Positions 35,608-48,417 of a DNA stretch of 64,000 nt are shown here, piece after piece. The DNA is taken from the NCBI RefSeq assembly GCF_905404315.1, contig NC_066288.1:1116001-1180000 (forward strand), given 5' to 3'. The notes beneath the pieces are model-generated. The model searched no databases. It was not told the DNA's origin and saw only the letters and a program-made list of their open reading frames with translations. A program made the translations under genes and the position numbers. Numbering within the stretch: the stretch's first letter is position 1; each line of letters opens with the position of its first letter. The DNA is from Leptidea sinapis (Eukaryota > Arthropoda > Insecta > Lepidoptera > Pieridae).

Positions 35608-36825
35608 TTTAAATGTTAAAGGAATGTCCGTTATTAACCTGCTGTGTCTAACACTTTCGGGACGCTGCCAGACCAGACCTCGCTGATAACACCCATGGCC
35701 ATGGTTTGCAAACATATAGGTACAAAATGTATTTTTACTTTTTGTTGGGAAGATTTTTAACTTGATTGAATAAAAATTTATTCTATTTAAAGTAAATTTT
35801 TCAATCTTGCTAACTGTTTTGGTTTTTTGTTTTATGTTTCTAACTATGATCTGGTACGTAAAGTTATTTGTTTTTGCAGAATGATTAAATATTATTGAAG
35901 CTTTTCTTAAATACATATTATTTTGTTTGATGGATGTCGACATATCATTTTATATTCATCAAACAATAAAGTCATTAATCTCTTTAATGTTCATATTTGA
36001 AACTGTTGTTTCGTTGTCTTATCACATAATACATAATATATATTACCTATGTAATTTGAAGTAAAAACTGTTCATTAACATTCCCAAATAATTCAGAAAA
36101 TAGCACTTGGGATCGGATGTGCGGATAAATTCCTTTATTTTAATCAACAGGAGGTTACGAAACAAATAACGGACGGACCTTTTAAAAAAGACTTTTAGCG
36201 AGACATTTATAATTATTCTTGTACCTTACATTATATCACAGCTGTGGGTGAACAAAACAGTACCGATTAAGGGATAGCATAAATAATTTATAAATACATT
36301 ATTATATCAACTAAAAATAATACACATAAAATAATTGCATCTCGTTCCGTATTAATAATAATATATTATATAACTTTACAGACTTTTGTGTAGTATATCT
36401 ATTTCTTTTTGTTTGGTGCAAACGTGGAATTTAAATAATTCAGAAACTAAGCTTTATATTTTGACCATATTATTACAGGAGAATCGTTCGTATTAATATT
36501 GCCCGTGTTCTGTGAACGATATAAACCGGCAAGAAATCACGGTCACGTCTCTCTGTAAAATATTATATTAGTATCAGATTATAGATTTGTATAAATTGTT
36601 TGTTTACAAATTTAATTGACTAACAACTACTTGGACCAGTGGCTGCCAGAACAGGTGAAGCCTTGTGGTGAATTGTGTGAAAGTGTGTCAGTTATTATAT
36701 TTATTGAAAATCAGTAAAATTACAGATGCCTGATTTAAATTCCAACAATTGACCGATGGTAAAATTATTCGAATATCTTATAAAATATATTGCAACGCCG
36801 GTTTTAATATCGCTGTGTGTGAACT

Positions 36826-37000
36826 TTGTTACTATTGGACCACTCGCGTGTGATCTTCGTGGCCTCCGAATGTATTTCGTACGATCGGCGCAGGAAAGCA
36901 GCTTACAGACTGACACAGGCCTTATTTGATTGGACGTTCCAGTGCGTGCATTCATGCGAGCTTGGACCGGTTTCTAGAGGCTCTGTTGCCTTCAAACGTC
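36826..37000. promoter_or_regulatory. GC/CpG-richer island in the intron
   Basis: A stretch of clearly higher CpG content (for example CGTACGATCGGCGCAGG) in AT-rich intron, crossed by short open frames on both strands. It is a candidate enhancer, alternative promoter or old exon. There is no motif evidence for any one of these. Confidence 0.25.
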
Positions 37001-38995
37001 ATACTTCGACGTTTATGTTGACTGTACTACGTATTCATAGTACCACTCGTTACTTTTAACTTATATTTATTATGATTTGTGTATCTCTACTGAAGGTGTG
37101 ACGGACGTTTAGTCGAAGCGGACTTGTACCTGTTGTATTCTCTATCAGTTGCCATAAGTACAACATTTTGTTTAGACTACACTCTATATATGGCAGTTAG
37201 TGTTGTGCGACGAGGTGGTTGCTGGTCCATGCCTCAACTCAAAAACGGGCACCTACTGCTTGTAGTGACCGGTAGACCGGTTATCGTACAAAAATCTTAT
37301 TTCTTTATAATTTCAATCTTTAGCAGTAATTATTTTACGAATACTTACGAATTAATTGACGCTTAAGAAACGGATTTTACTGACCACTATCAGGATCTGA
37401 TGCTTGCATGTTTTCCTTAGACTTAAGTTTTTCCAAGCATACGGTTGATAAAAATTATTTTATTAATTGTTATTATTTCATTAACAATGATAATATAATA
37501 GTTGTTAGAACTTTTTCGTATAAAGGTTTAAATGCGAGCGAATATTCTGTGCTGCGTCAGTTGAGTTCATATAAATGGTGTTGTTAAATGCTTTGCCAGT
37601 TTTAGATAAAAGATCATTGAATTGCGTGAGAGAACAGTGGTGCGCTCCGGACCAGATCTTGAAGCATGTTAGTTCACTCCCGAGATTCTGAAAGTAATTA
37701 ACTCAGTAATAAATATATAAAATAGTTGAATTTATGCTGTCTTTACCCAATTAACAAAATTAAATATAATTGGAACTTTAAATTGTTTGGTGTTTGGTTC
37801 ACAGAATTTAATTCTGTATTATAACGAATCGAACAACCGCTTCGTAATATTGAGATAAAGACTTATTCGTTAAAACCAAGCAGCTTGTAAAGCCATTCAC
37901 CATCATTATCATCATTACTTGGCTGACAAGACGAAAGTCGTTCACTGTAACAGAAGGGCTACCTCGAGTGGACTCATGCGGTCTTTACCAGGTCGTCGGG
38001 ATCGTCGTTATCCGTCGTCGTTACCACTGGGTGACTAGCAAGGCTGGAATCTATTACTACCAGATTATTCAAAGATCTAAGACTGGTCTTAAGATGAGAA
38101 TGCTTATAAAGAGTCGGCCCATGTTTTATTTGGTTTAATGTTCAATTTGGTCCAATAATGCTTTTTAAGTCAAACCTATACATATTACCATAAATTAATC
38201 ACCAGTTCGTAATTTAAGCTTCAGAAGAAGTGGTACCTCCATGCCGCTATGTCAAATGATATAATATAGTATAATAGTATGTACAACGTCAGTAGTTAAC
38301 AACATAATATTGTATATTTACTATAATGTAATAATAATAATAATAAATGTTTGTGTAAGTCTAAAATATACTTTCTAAGCACTTTTGTATTATGTTATTT
38401 ATGAATCTAAACACATTGTAAAAATAAAATATTAACCATAAAAAATAATTGTAATGTTAATGACAATCACGAATGTGTAGACCAAACTATACCTTGGTGG
38501 TAGGTAATTCTAACATTAACATTATGATTTTTAGTGGGATGAAAAATTTGAAAATTTCAACCTTTTGAATCGCATCTATTAAAAGGCCAATATGGCACCA
38601 GTATCTTGATATCCACAAAAGTTAACGCCCCCAGGACGTTCCATTGCTAAATTGATTTCCTGATGCTATCTAAGCACCGGAGGCCATGGTGGATAAATAA
38701 ATATTTTACGATAATCTCAAAAGATCTGCGACAGGCTGGAATTGCAATGCGGCAAATATTGCGTTTTAATTCCACAAGTGGCACACCCCTCGCACACCTC
38801 TCGCATATTACTGTTCAATGTGATTTACATGTTATTGTTACTTTATCTCCTCAGTGACATTTCTAACATGAATGCCTTTCAAGCGAAGACTGCCAGACTA
38901 TTTTCATATAAATAATTATTGGTATCGTAATGTAATCTTTACTTTTAAATGGGCATAGTTTTCAAACACCTGTACCGGTAGGCAGCAGACCAACC

Positions 38996-39065
38996 TCTTA
39001 TGTTGCAACAGTTAATGTACGGCGGTGGTCACTTACCACTTGGCCACCCGTTCATCACTTGTCCT
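38996..39065 (+). repeat. Family E-like 3' tail, diverged
   Basis: Reads ACGGCGGTGGTCACTTACCA, CCACCCGTTCATCACTTGTCC, a diverged version of the GGCGGTGATCACTTA...GACCCGTACGCTCGTTTGTCC tail. Confidence 0.5.
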
Positions 39066-39240
39066 CAAATCACATTGAATATGATGTCTTATTTTATTAT
39101 TATGTTGCTTATTTATACATTGTACAATAAACATTGCTTGCGGCGGCATCGTGTACTGGGTCGTCTTCTTAAATGAAATTATGCAACTGGACAACAGTGT
39201 GTTGTCCTAACACAACCAACTACAAATCAAAAAATAAAAA

Positions 39241-39690
39241 TTAACAAAAAAACAACCGACTTCAAAAAAAACTATTTCAAAACAATAGATATAAAATAAA
39301 AAGTTAAAAAAATGGCGAGTTTCTATACAATCTAATTAATTAATCGGTGTCCCCCGCCCCCGCCCCGCCACGACACGTTGCACGTGCGACACAAGCACAT
39401 CTCACCTACAATTATGCATATAGTTACAAATGTATCTTGGCTGACACCGACTCCTATATTAACTATAATTGTAACTAGAATTAGATAATTTAATTAGAAT
39501 TATCAGATTGTCTAATAATACGCAATTATTTTTTTTCTTTTTAGTGCATATTATATCAGCTATTGTGTGCATATCCTATCCAATAATAAAAAAAGACTCA
39601 TCGAAACCGGTCGCCGCGATATTGAGTTATTTATCCATTTGTCGAGATTCGAAATGAGAACCTCCTCCCTTTTTGGAGTCGGTTAAAAAT
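39241..39690. repeat. Family T palindromic repeat, copy 2
   Basis: Opens TTAACAAAAAAACAACCGAC and closes TTTTTGGAGTCGGTTAAAAA, giving opposed AACCGACTTC-type ends. Inside it carries the ATCGGTGTC...GACACCGACTCC and GTAACTAGAATTAG blocks of copy 1. The right end of copy 3 mirrors its left end. A TTAA is present at the left boundary. Confidence 0.75.
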
Positions 39691-40303
39691 TAATTGCATA
39701 TATAATGTTATTGTATTTCAAAATTATAAAATTTAAAATTAATAAAAAAATCTAATTTTCAACTTCTATCGGCAGTCTCTTCAACTGCCATTTTTTTTAT
39801 AATTCTAATAAAGTTAGAAGCGAATAAATTGCGAGCAATTGCCAATTTCGCGGTCATCTAAGCTAAAACAACACAATAAGTACTTATTATAATAATAACT
39901 TTTCTAGTCCTCATTTTATACAAAATAATAATCTACAAGTTAATAACGAAGTAAAAGATAGTTTGTTGAGTTGGGACGGTTACAAATGAGATAATGGATA
40001 CTCTTACAATGTTTGTAACTGAAGTATCATATTTTCTAGATTCAAAGTCTCTTGTCCTCAGGCGAATACAATCAATAATATGGAGGGACACGGTGACATG
40101 GCTGTGACTATAGATAGCATAAAATATAAATCAAACCCTTCTCCTATATATCTATCCTTCAAATGCTTTTTATTGGATTTAAACGGTATGCGTGTGTTGT
40201 AGTAACAAACATTGAAACACACAAGTTTAAGATTTATAAAACTAAACAATTTGTTATGTTTTTTAAAGTGATAACCCTCACTTCTAGGATTAATACACAA
40301 ATA

Positions 40304-40590
40304 AAATTTTAAAACAAAATTTTCTGAACGATGCAGGGCTCGAACCCACGACCACTGGCGTTCCGTGCCAGTGCTCTGCCAACTGAGCTAACCATTCGAG
40401 TGACGTATCGTCATAAAATATTGTATGCTTTGTTCAACTCAGGTTGTGGCTTCCCTGCTCAACCCCAATATTTGCATATTAGAAAATTTAATTGAGATGT
40501 CGCTCTTGTAAATCTAAACAATTGACGGTACGGTGGCACGGAACGCCAGAGGTCGTGGGTTCGAGTCCCGCATTGTTCATAAAATTTTGT
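40304..40590. repeat. Inverted pair of tRNA-like sequences
   Basis: On the minus strand, 40320-40400 reads like a tRNA: A-box-like TGGTTAGCTCAGTTGGCAGAG, anticodon stem CTGGC/GCCAG, B box GGGTTCGAGCCC. The plus strand at 40530-40580 repeats its 3' half (TGGCACGGAACGCCAGAGGT, GGGTTCGAGTCCC). Both are followed outward by AAAATTTTGTTT, so the unit is an inverted repeat of about 70-bp arms. The anticodon loop has no U at position 33, so a working tRNA gene is unlikely. It is probably a tRNA-derived SINE or fold-back unit. Confidence 0.65.
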
Positions 40591-41894
40591 TTAAAAAAAA
40601 ATATTTGTGTATTTATAAAACTACTAAATCAATACTGAACAGAATAATTACTGAACAGTTACATTGCATTTCGTATACCTCTTAAAATGTAATAATATAT
40701 ACGAAAGCAGTTCGTTTCTAATGTCTCGAGTGTGATTCTGGTTTGGTAACACTAATGAAAGTTGTAAAATGCAAACGGCACTAGTAAAAAATAAATAATC
40801 TCACGCCCACACCATGGTTGTTGCCCCGTTAACTAACTCCGTACAATGTACCTCATAATTGTGATGGACAAAGCATTTCCCGTGTTATGTGCTTTGGACA
40901 GACCTATAATTTAACTTGATACACGTTCTTATTATACGTTTTATATTATTTATTTGTCATTTTAAAATGATTATCTATTTAATGTCCATTATTATTAACT
41001 TATATATATGAATACGAAACAATCGAATAAGTGAGGAGAGGTTTTGTTGCTAAGAGATTGACTTATAAAATAGAATGGACATAAATAAATCTAAGTCACG
41101 CTTTGTTTTTTAAAAGCAATGTATATTATTATAAAAAATGTAAGAGTGCTGTCTATGTCTGAGTAAATACACGTACTATAGTAAGCGAGGTAAAAATTAT
41201 AATTTTAGATTTTTGTGTGCTTTATTGTGTGTGTGTGGGCATGCTGGTGCCAAAAAGGCTAAGAGAGGTTTTATTTAAATATAAAGAAGCCAATATGTTA
41301 AAACGGTAATTTCATACTCAAACCTCTATTATTTTGAAATTAAGCAAGTAATATTTAAAAACAGCAGATTAATTTAAGAAGAAGGTGGCAGTAGCTATCA
41401 GTTTACATTATTATGGTAATCGGGAATGACCACAACACCACTTGAACCACCATCACCACGTTCAGGGAACGATAAAAGCAAATGACCATCTACCAACGTA
41501 ATCAAATAGAAAGAATTCAAAATAGATTTCTTATGATTACCATAAGATGTACCACCATCATGTGCTCAATCACATGTTCTTACTATACACCATTCATCAC
41601 GATCATTCGAGTCGTTCTTGAAGTGTAAATAATCTACTAGAAAGACAGACATTAATTGTAGATTTGGTGTGAGTCGTGAAATGAATATTAACTACAATTT
41701 GACACAGGAACTGCACAGTGCCTGCAGTTTTATATATAGTACAGTTAGTTATAGTAGTTTTATATAAGTATTGTATGTCTTAATTTGTTTTGTTTGAATT
41801 GACACCAACTGGCCGGTATTTTATTATAAAGAAGTTTTTTGCAAATCACGTGGCATGGAATGTCAGACGTTAACGGAGTGCTGGTGAAGTGTTA

Positions 41895-42170
41895 CATGTT
41901 TTTTTTATGAAAATAAGGATAATTGATACGTCCTACCCATTACAATGCAGTGCCGATCAGGATTCTTGAAAATCCAAAAAATTCTTTATTGCGTTAACTT
42001 GAGACATAAGATGTTAAGTCTCATTTGCGCAGTAATTTCACTAGCTACGGCGCCCTTCAGACCGAAACACAGTAATGTATACACATTACTGCTTCGCGGC
42101 AGAAATAGGCGCTGTTGTGGTACCCACAATCTAGCCTATCTATGTGAGGTGATATCTAGCCCTGCTGCTA
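41895..42170 (-). repeat. Family R repeat, copy 2 (inverted)
   Basis: Minus-strand match to 21830-22130: the blocks ACATCTTATGTCTCAAG, GGCGCCGTAGCTAGTGAAAT and CGGCAGAAATAGGCGC (plus orientation) are all present in order. Confidence 0.8.
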
Positions 42171-42399
42171 TTGGGCTGCTGATATAAACCTCAACATTAC
42201 CCCCACATAGTAAAAGCTATTCTTTCACTTTCGTCTTATATTCAATACGTAAGCGGTTAAATTTAATTTTCACGGTTTTTGTCTTGCATAAACAACGAAA
42301 GAGCAACATTTTGAATCTCTTTTATGCTTAAAGTTAAATAAACATACAGCAAAGAGACACTTTAAAATAGCATTACCTGTTGTTGGCTCACTTGAAAAA

Positions 42400-42610
42400 A
42401 GCGTGGTGCAATATGTTGAACCGTTGACCCTCACCACGGAGCCCCCGGTTCGATCCTCGCCCGCCACCTACCAATGTGTTTGTACGTTTATGTGTCACTT
42501 TATAAGGTCGGCAATGCTCTTGTGATTTTTTGGATTTTACAATGGAGTGCGGGCGCGCTGATCACATACCATCAAGTGACCCCTATGTATCCTCGTTCTT
42601 TCATGTCCAG
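42400..42610 (+). repeat. SINE-like: tRNA-type head joined to a LINE tail
   Basis: 42410-42470 holds a pol III B-box-like GGTTCGATCC (42449-42458) preceded by an A-box-like TGGTGCAATATG. 42508-42605 is a diverged family E LINE tail (GGCAATGCTCTTGTGATT, GCTGATCACATACCATCAAG, TCCTCGTTC). A tRNA-like head plus the tail of a resident LINE is the standard SINE plan. The head is too diverged to name its tRNA. Confidence 0.5.
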
Positions 42611-43274
42611 TAATCCTCCACCTCCTCCATTTTTTAAACTGCTGATATTTTGCGATGTATCATAATGTTTACATATATCATACACTTGGTTACAGCTCAT
42701 TTACATCGTGTCCTAATTCTTATCGACTTTCGCAATGATTTTTTATAACACCATCTAATAAAATTATAAAACAATAACAGACTACGCTCACTAAGACTAC
42801 AGAGGACGACACAGATACTCATCAAGACTCGATCACTCAAGAAGACCCCGCGGTTCTCAACTGACTGAAACCTATACTAAAGTATCGCTTAAAGTGTTTA
42901 AAACTATGACAGTTTAATTATTTAAATAATTTTTATAAGCTTTCTACAAATACAGTTATGATTCAAATACTTTTAATCAATGTTCGTCATTTGCATCATT
43001 TATTGAGAGTTAGAACCATCCAATTGTAAAGATCAAGCAAACATTCAGACGTGAAACTCAGCCATTTTTTCTTAAGGATCAGTTTTAAACCAACTAGTGC
43101 CGAATATCCTATTCCGGAGGTGTTGAATCATTTATAAAATTATTTATGTTGTATGTAACCTTTACCATAAAAATAAAGAGAAGCCTTCTCTGTTTAAAAG
43201 ACATCATAAAAAATTTTTAGTTTCAAAATGCTTCTACGATTTACCCGAATTTTTTAATTACACTTAGTGTAATA

Positions 43275-45268
43275 GAATAAAATAAAATAAAAATGACTTG
43301 GAAAGTTATTAACTGGGAATCTGGAAGAGCGAAAGACTGCAAGTCTGAATATAATCTAATAATAAACAATACAAAAATCCACTCTGAGCAGGAAGTAGCT
43401 TCTGATTTTGAGAATTTTTTTTCTGACATTCCAGTTTCCATCTCAAGCACCCTTGTCTCCTCCACCAGTGTTGCCGAGTCACTTCTTTTGGAAAATGATA
43501 AGGAATGTAAACAAAATTTCAAATTCAGTGTTGTTAGCCCAGCAGAAATAATTAAAACTTTCAGATCCTTAGAAATGAAAAAAACTGCTGATATATGGGG
43601 CATATCTGTAAAAATAATAAGTTCTGTTATTGACGTCATAGCACCATATCTAGCACTAGTTTTTAATAGCTGTATTGAACATGGCGTGTTTCCTGACCTT
43701 CTGAAGTATAGTAAAATTACACCAATATTTAAATCGGGATTCACTTCTGACCCGAATAACTATCGCCCTGTTTCGGTGTTGCCGACCCTTAGTAAAATTT
43801 TTGAAAAAATTATTTTAAGCCAAATGCTTACTCACTTTAACACTTATAAGTTACTTCATATAAAACAATTTGGCTTTACTAGGAGACGCTCGACTACGGA
43901 TGCAGGTGTTGAACTCATCAGGAATATTTTTGAGGCCTGGGAGGAATCACAGAATGCACTTGGTATCTTCTGTGATTTATCTAAGGCTTTTGATTGTGTT
44001 CAACATTCAACGCTGGCCAGGAAGCTATGCCACTATGGTATAAGAGGATCTGCACTCGATCTTCTGATCTCATATTTAAATAATAGGATTCAGAGGGTCG
44101 AGGTGAATGGCAGGAGATTTCCTGGGACTTCTCTCGGTATGGGGGTACCACAAGGGTCTATTCTTGGACCCTTCCTCTTCCTAATTTATATAAATGATCT
44201 ACCTAACCTTGTAGAAAAAAAACACAAGGTGGTATTGTTTGCGAATGACACTTCACTTATATTCAAAGTGAAACGAAGCCAAGTTTTGTATGACGAAGTA
44301 AACAATGTTCTATCTGATATCGTGTACTGGTTTAGCGCCAATAACTTATTGTTAAATAATCATAAAACCAAATATATTAAATTCACCGCGCCAAATGTCA
44401 AAAATGTAGATGTGAATATTTTATTAAATGAAGAGGTGGTAAAACCAGTGGAATCTGCTATATTTCTTGGCATTACTCTTGATTCCAAATTGCAGTGGGG
44501 CCCCCATATTGAAGGATTCGCGAATAGGCTTAGTTCTGCAGCATATGCAGTTAAGAAAATTAGACGGTTAACTGACATAGATACGGCGAGATTAGTATAC
44601 TTTAGTTATTTTCATAGTATTATGTCCTATGGTATATTGTTATGGGGCAGTGTGGCCGATATTAATACTATATTTGTGCTTCAGAAGAGGGCTATTCGCG
44701 CGATTTATAACCTTGGTCCTAAATAATCATTAAGAGAATAATTTAAAGAAATAAACATTTTGACTGTTGCTTCTCAATACATTTTTGATAATGTTTTGTA
44801 TGTTCATAAGCACATTGAGGAATTTCCTAGAAACTGTCGAGGAACGAGGAACAAACATAAACTTGTTGTGCCTACTACCTACTCGGTTGGGTCGAGTTAG
44901 TAAGTCTTTTGTTGGGCGATGTATATGCTTCTACAATATGATCCCAGAAAATGTACAAAACAAATGTGTTACGAAATTTAAAAGAATTGTTAAAAAACGC
45001 TTGTGTGGGCAAGGTTATTATAGCATAAACGATTTTCTTAATGACACCACGGACTGGGAATAAAGCGAACACCCTCAGGCTCTTTAATTATAAATATTTA
45101 TTGTACGATATTACATTGTAATCCATATTTTATATTAAAAAAAAAAGCCCGCTGAGTTTCTTGCGCCCATTATTCTCAGGTCTGACGCAGTCTCTTTTGA
45201 ATGGGTGGTAGATTTTGACGTTCAATAAGTGATTTTAAATCCTATTTTGAATAAAAATATTTGAATTT
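43275..45268 (+). pseudogene. Family A LINE copy 2, RT with mutated FADD
   Basis: 43293-44726 is one open frame of 477 codons covering the end of the linker and the full RT: DPNNYRPVSVLPTLSKIFEK, QFGFTRRRSTTDA, CDLSKAFDCV, MGVPQGSILGPFLF. The catalytic motif reads FANDTSLIF (44238-44264), aspartate to asparagine, whereas copy 1 has FADD. The frame closes early at 44724-44726; the C-terminus follows in another frame (44767-45063), and the 3' tail reaches 45268. The first Met is only the first in frame; the element is 5'-truncated. It sits in the ft intron in sense orientation. Confidence 0.9.
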
Positions 45269-45284
45269 GTGAGAATTAGTTACA

Positions 45285-45437
45285 ATATAGTATAAGAATG
45301 TATAAAATGTATAAGACTTATTTATTTTATGTATAACGTTGCTGTGCCCTTGCAGGGCGTCACATATTGTCTACCCATTAATGTACCACCCTACTGTAAA
45401 ATGTGACTTGCAATAAAATATTTTGATTTGATTAGAT
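45285..45437 (+). repeat. Another LINE-type 3' tail
   Basis: Contains TGTGCCCTTGCAGGGCGTCACA and ends AATAAAATATTTTGATTTGATT, a non-LTR-type 3' end unlike family A. No coding part is present. Confidence 0.4.
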
Positions 45438-47634
45438 TAAACGCTTATTAACTATTAATGTATTTTGTACGTATTATGTGATCTTATTACAAGAATGCTA
45501 TGTATTTAGCTCGAATCAAGTAATAACCTGTGTTAGCAAAACAACCCTTAAATAGAGCTTGTAGATGTATACAGCAAGAGTGTACGGACACAGACACAAG
45601 TCTTGTGTTGGAGATTTCACAACTAAATGTTTTTCTCTTATTTCGCAGATTCCCAAAACCCACTCCTATTATTAACCGTTTACTTTGATTTTATCCTAAT
45701 GCCCGTAACGGTGGCTATCAATTTCGACAATAAATTTCGAAACAAGGCTGTAATCAAAGGGTTTCTATACATATTTATGAGCAGTTATTTATGCTGTCTC
45801 TGTTTTATCCAAAAACCATTCTCACAAAGAGTCTGTAATTAATATCTATATGTAATAATTAATCATTTGTTGATGTGTTACGTAATGTTATAGTTAATTT
45901 ACTTATAAATATATTATTTACCTATATATCCTTCTTCTTTATATTCTTAACCAAAATATGTATCGGAATTTTTTGAAATATTTAATATGGTTCAATTTAT
46001 ACACTTTAATATTAAATTACCAACAGATCTGCAGGCCTTATCTGTAATTAAATTTAAATGTTTTATTATACTCTGGTAAATGTTACTATTCAACCGCGAA
46101 ATATCATAGCGATGGATTAGCCGGGGACAAGTTTGTGATTATTTTATATCAATAGCAATCACGTAAGTGGTATATATAGTATATCGAATGAATCATAATT
46201 TTCTTGAAGAGTGCAAAATGTAATATTGGAAAAGTTTCTTGCGCCGTTTGTTCTTTCTCAGACTCTCATTTGTTTCCGAAGCAGGGGTTGTGCTTTAAGT
46301 GACAAGAAAAAAAAATCTGTAGTAATTATTTTTAAGCCAATAAATGCCTTCTACTTTCAAATAATGGATCTGAGAGGTTGTCACCGTTGGCAAGTGATCA
46401 CAGGCCGGTGGGCACCATGAGATGAGCCGCTAGCTCATACCTGTCTGTTTTGTCTTTCTAGTTATTCAGAAAAAAGACGGTCAGTGAAGAATATTCATAG
46501 ATGTGTAAAGTTAAACAAGTATAAACAATTAGTGTGTGTGTAACTTGGTCTTAGCTGTTAAGTTAAGGACCTGTAAACATAATAAAATGATATTTCTTTA
46601 CACTTTAATATAAGATGTCGGTGACTCGATATATTTAATGTTTCTACTCAGTGTATTTTTTCAATATCCGACAGAATTAGATTCCAAGAATTCTGGAGCC
46701 GTACAAATGTCTAACCCAACCCTTGTTATCTAACACATAACATGTGCAGGTAACAGCTCCAGGTAGTTTGTGACTAATGATGTCATTCACAGGTATTTTA
46801 CTCGACTTCCGTATCTCAGGGTATTAATCAGATTTTATATAGAAACGAATTCCAGATTCTCATATGTGTATAATGAAAACAAAGCTAGTAGGTATAATGT
46901 CAAAACTATTTACTTTCGTTTATAAATAATTTTTATTAATTATTAATCTCATACATAAATATCCAATGATTTTACATATTTTTTTTACTACAGGCGAAGT
47001 GAAAAGTGAACCGACGCCAACTAAAATTAAAAGTATAGTTGCGTTGCGGACTTTTATCAAAAAACTTCAGTAAAAAAATAAGAATTCAAACGGAGATCGA
47101 ATTCAGTCTTATTTTAATTGAAATACATCAAGAGGCTCACACCTTGAGCCTTATTAAAATTCAGTTTAATATTTATTCTCAGTAAAAAGTTTAGCTGTTT
47201 GGTAAGAAATTTACTAACAAAGTAATATAGATATATGTTATTAAGATTTTATAAACTAGATGAAATAATGAAAAAATATTCTGTTCTGTAATCACGTAAA
47301 TTAAAGGGACATTTACGACACAGCTTGATTTAGATAGGTATCTATAAATAATACTGGAGTGCAGCACTTGACACTAATCATGTCAATGAATGTATCAAAA
47401 GCCATCTGAAATTTTACAATTTAATTATTAGTTGCGTTATTACTTATAGTTTGGTAGAAAGAGGTTTCAAGATAGTTCGTAAGGACAATTAAATAATTAA
47501 TTAGGAGTCTGATCTAAATATATTATATTCCAGGTAGATACGGCGTCCTTACAAGGCAATACATATCAATGTTTATAATAATATACTGATAATGAAGTAC
47601 AGAGATATAAATACTTTACAGACATGTCAATCTG

Positions 47635-47825
47635 ATAGCCTCGACACATGATAGGATTTGGTACAGACGGACCATCGGACGGTCCGGTGGGAGTGCGTGG
47701 ACGCCTGCCACACATGCCGTACTCGCTACGGTCCGGGTGTAATAATAGTTGTGTTCGATGGACAATGTGACATTCCCTATAGACAACGCGCGATGTTACG
47801 GCCGGACCAAATCTGACCATGTGTT
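47635..47825. promoter_or_regulatory. GC/CpG-rich island in the intron
   Basis: Contains GACGGACCATCGGACGGTCC (palindromic around CCATCGG) and many CpGs, in otherwise AT-rich DNA. A minus-strand frame crosses it but resembles no protein that I know. It is a possible regulatory element or unrecognised transposon. Confidence 0.25.
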
Positions 47826-48358
47826 TAGGCTATTATAACACACCTCTTCTTGCGTCGGGGCTTAAAACATTAAAAAAGGTTCTTAGAAATTTTATCACTA
47901 AATTAAATATATATATACAATTACATAATATTAATTTCATTAAGTTTGTTTAACCTGTAAATTGGTATAAGGCAGGATACATATCATTATAAGACTCCTC
48001 TCCTTAAGCCCGATGTAAACTTTAACTTTTCTCTTTGTACCATAAATATATAAAAAAACATAATATGTAGACCGTATAACCTTTCAAAAAATAAATAATT
48101 ATATTTTATTTTTACACCATAACTTATGTGGCAGACTTAAGTCAACTTTCATTTTTTGATTAACCAAATAAAAAGTAAAAAATAAAATCTTCCACCACAG
48201 CATGAGTTGGTCATTTAAACAAGTCCGCTTTTTAATACAGATTGAAATGATCAAATTGGAGATTATGCTCAAGCACTCTGTAATAACATAATAAGTAAAC
48301 CTGATTCATATACAAAAGATTAGTAAAGTTGAAATATATTTGAGTTACAGAACACTGG

Positions 48359-48417
48359 CCCAACATCGCCGGTCGCACTACATACAATACGGGCCCAACA
48401 TCGTCCGTCGCGCTACA
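48359..48417 (+). repeat. Short tandem duplication
   Basis: CCCAACATCGCCGGTCGCAC and CCCAACATCGTCCGTCGCGC repeat with a 33-bp offset. Confidence 0.7.

Noticed and set aside
36826..37059. 77-codon open frame as an alternative exon
   Set aside because: No cadherin, EGF or signal-peptide features and frames on both strands; left as a GC-rich island.
40320..40400. A functional tRNA gene
   Set aside because: The anticodon loop lacks the U at position 33, the acceptor stem is not convincing, and an inverted partial copy lies 150 bp away.
47566..47820. Minus-strand open frame of 84 codons in a GC-rich island
   Set aside because: No recognisable domain, no splice context; kept only as a possible regulatory island.
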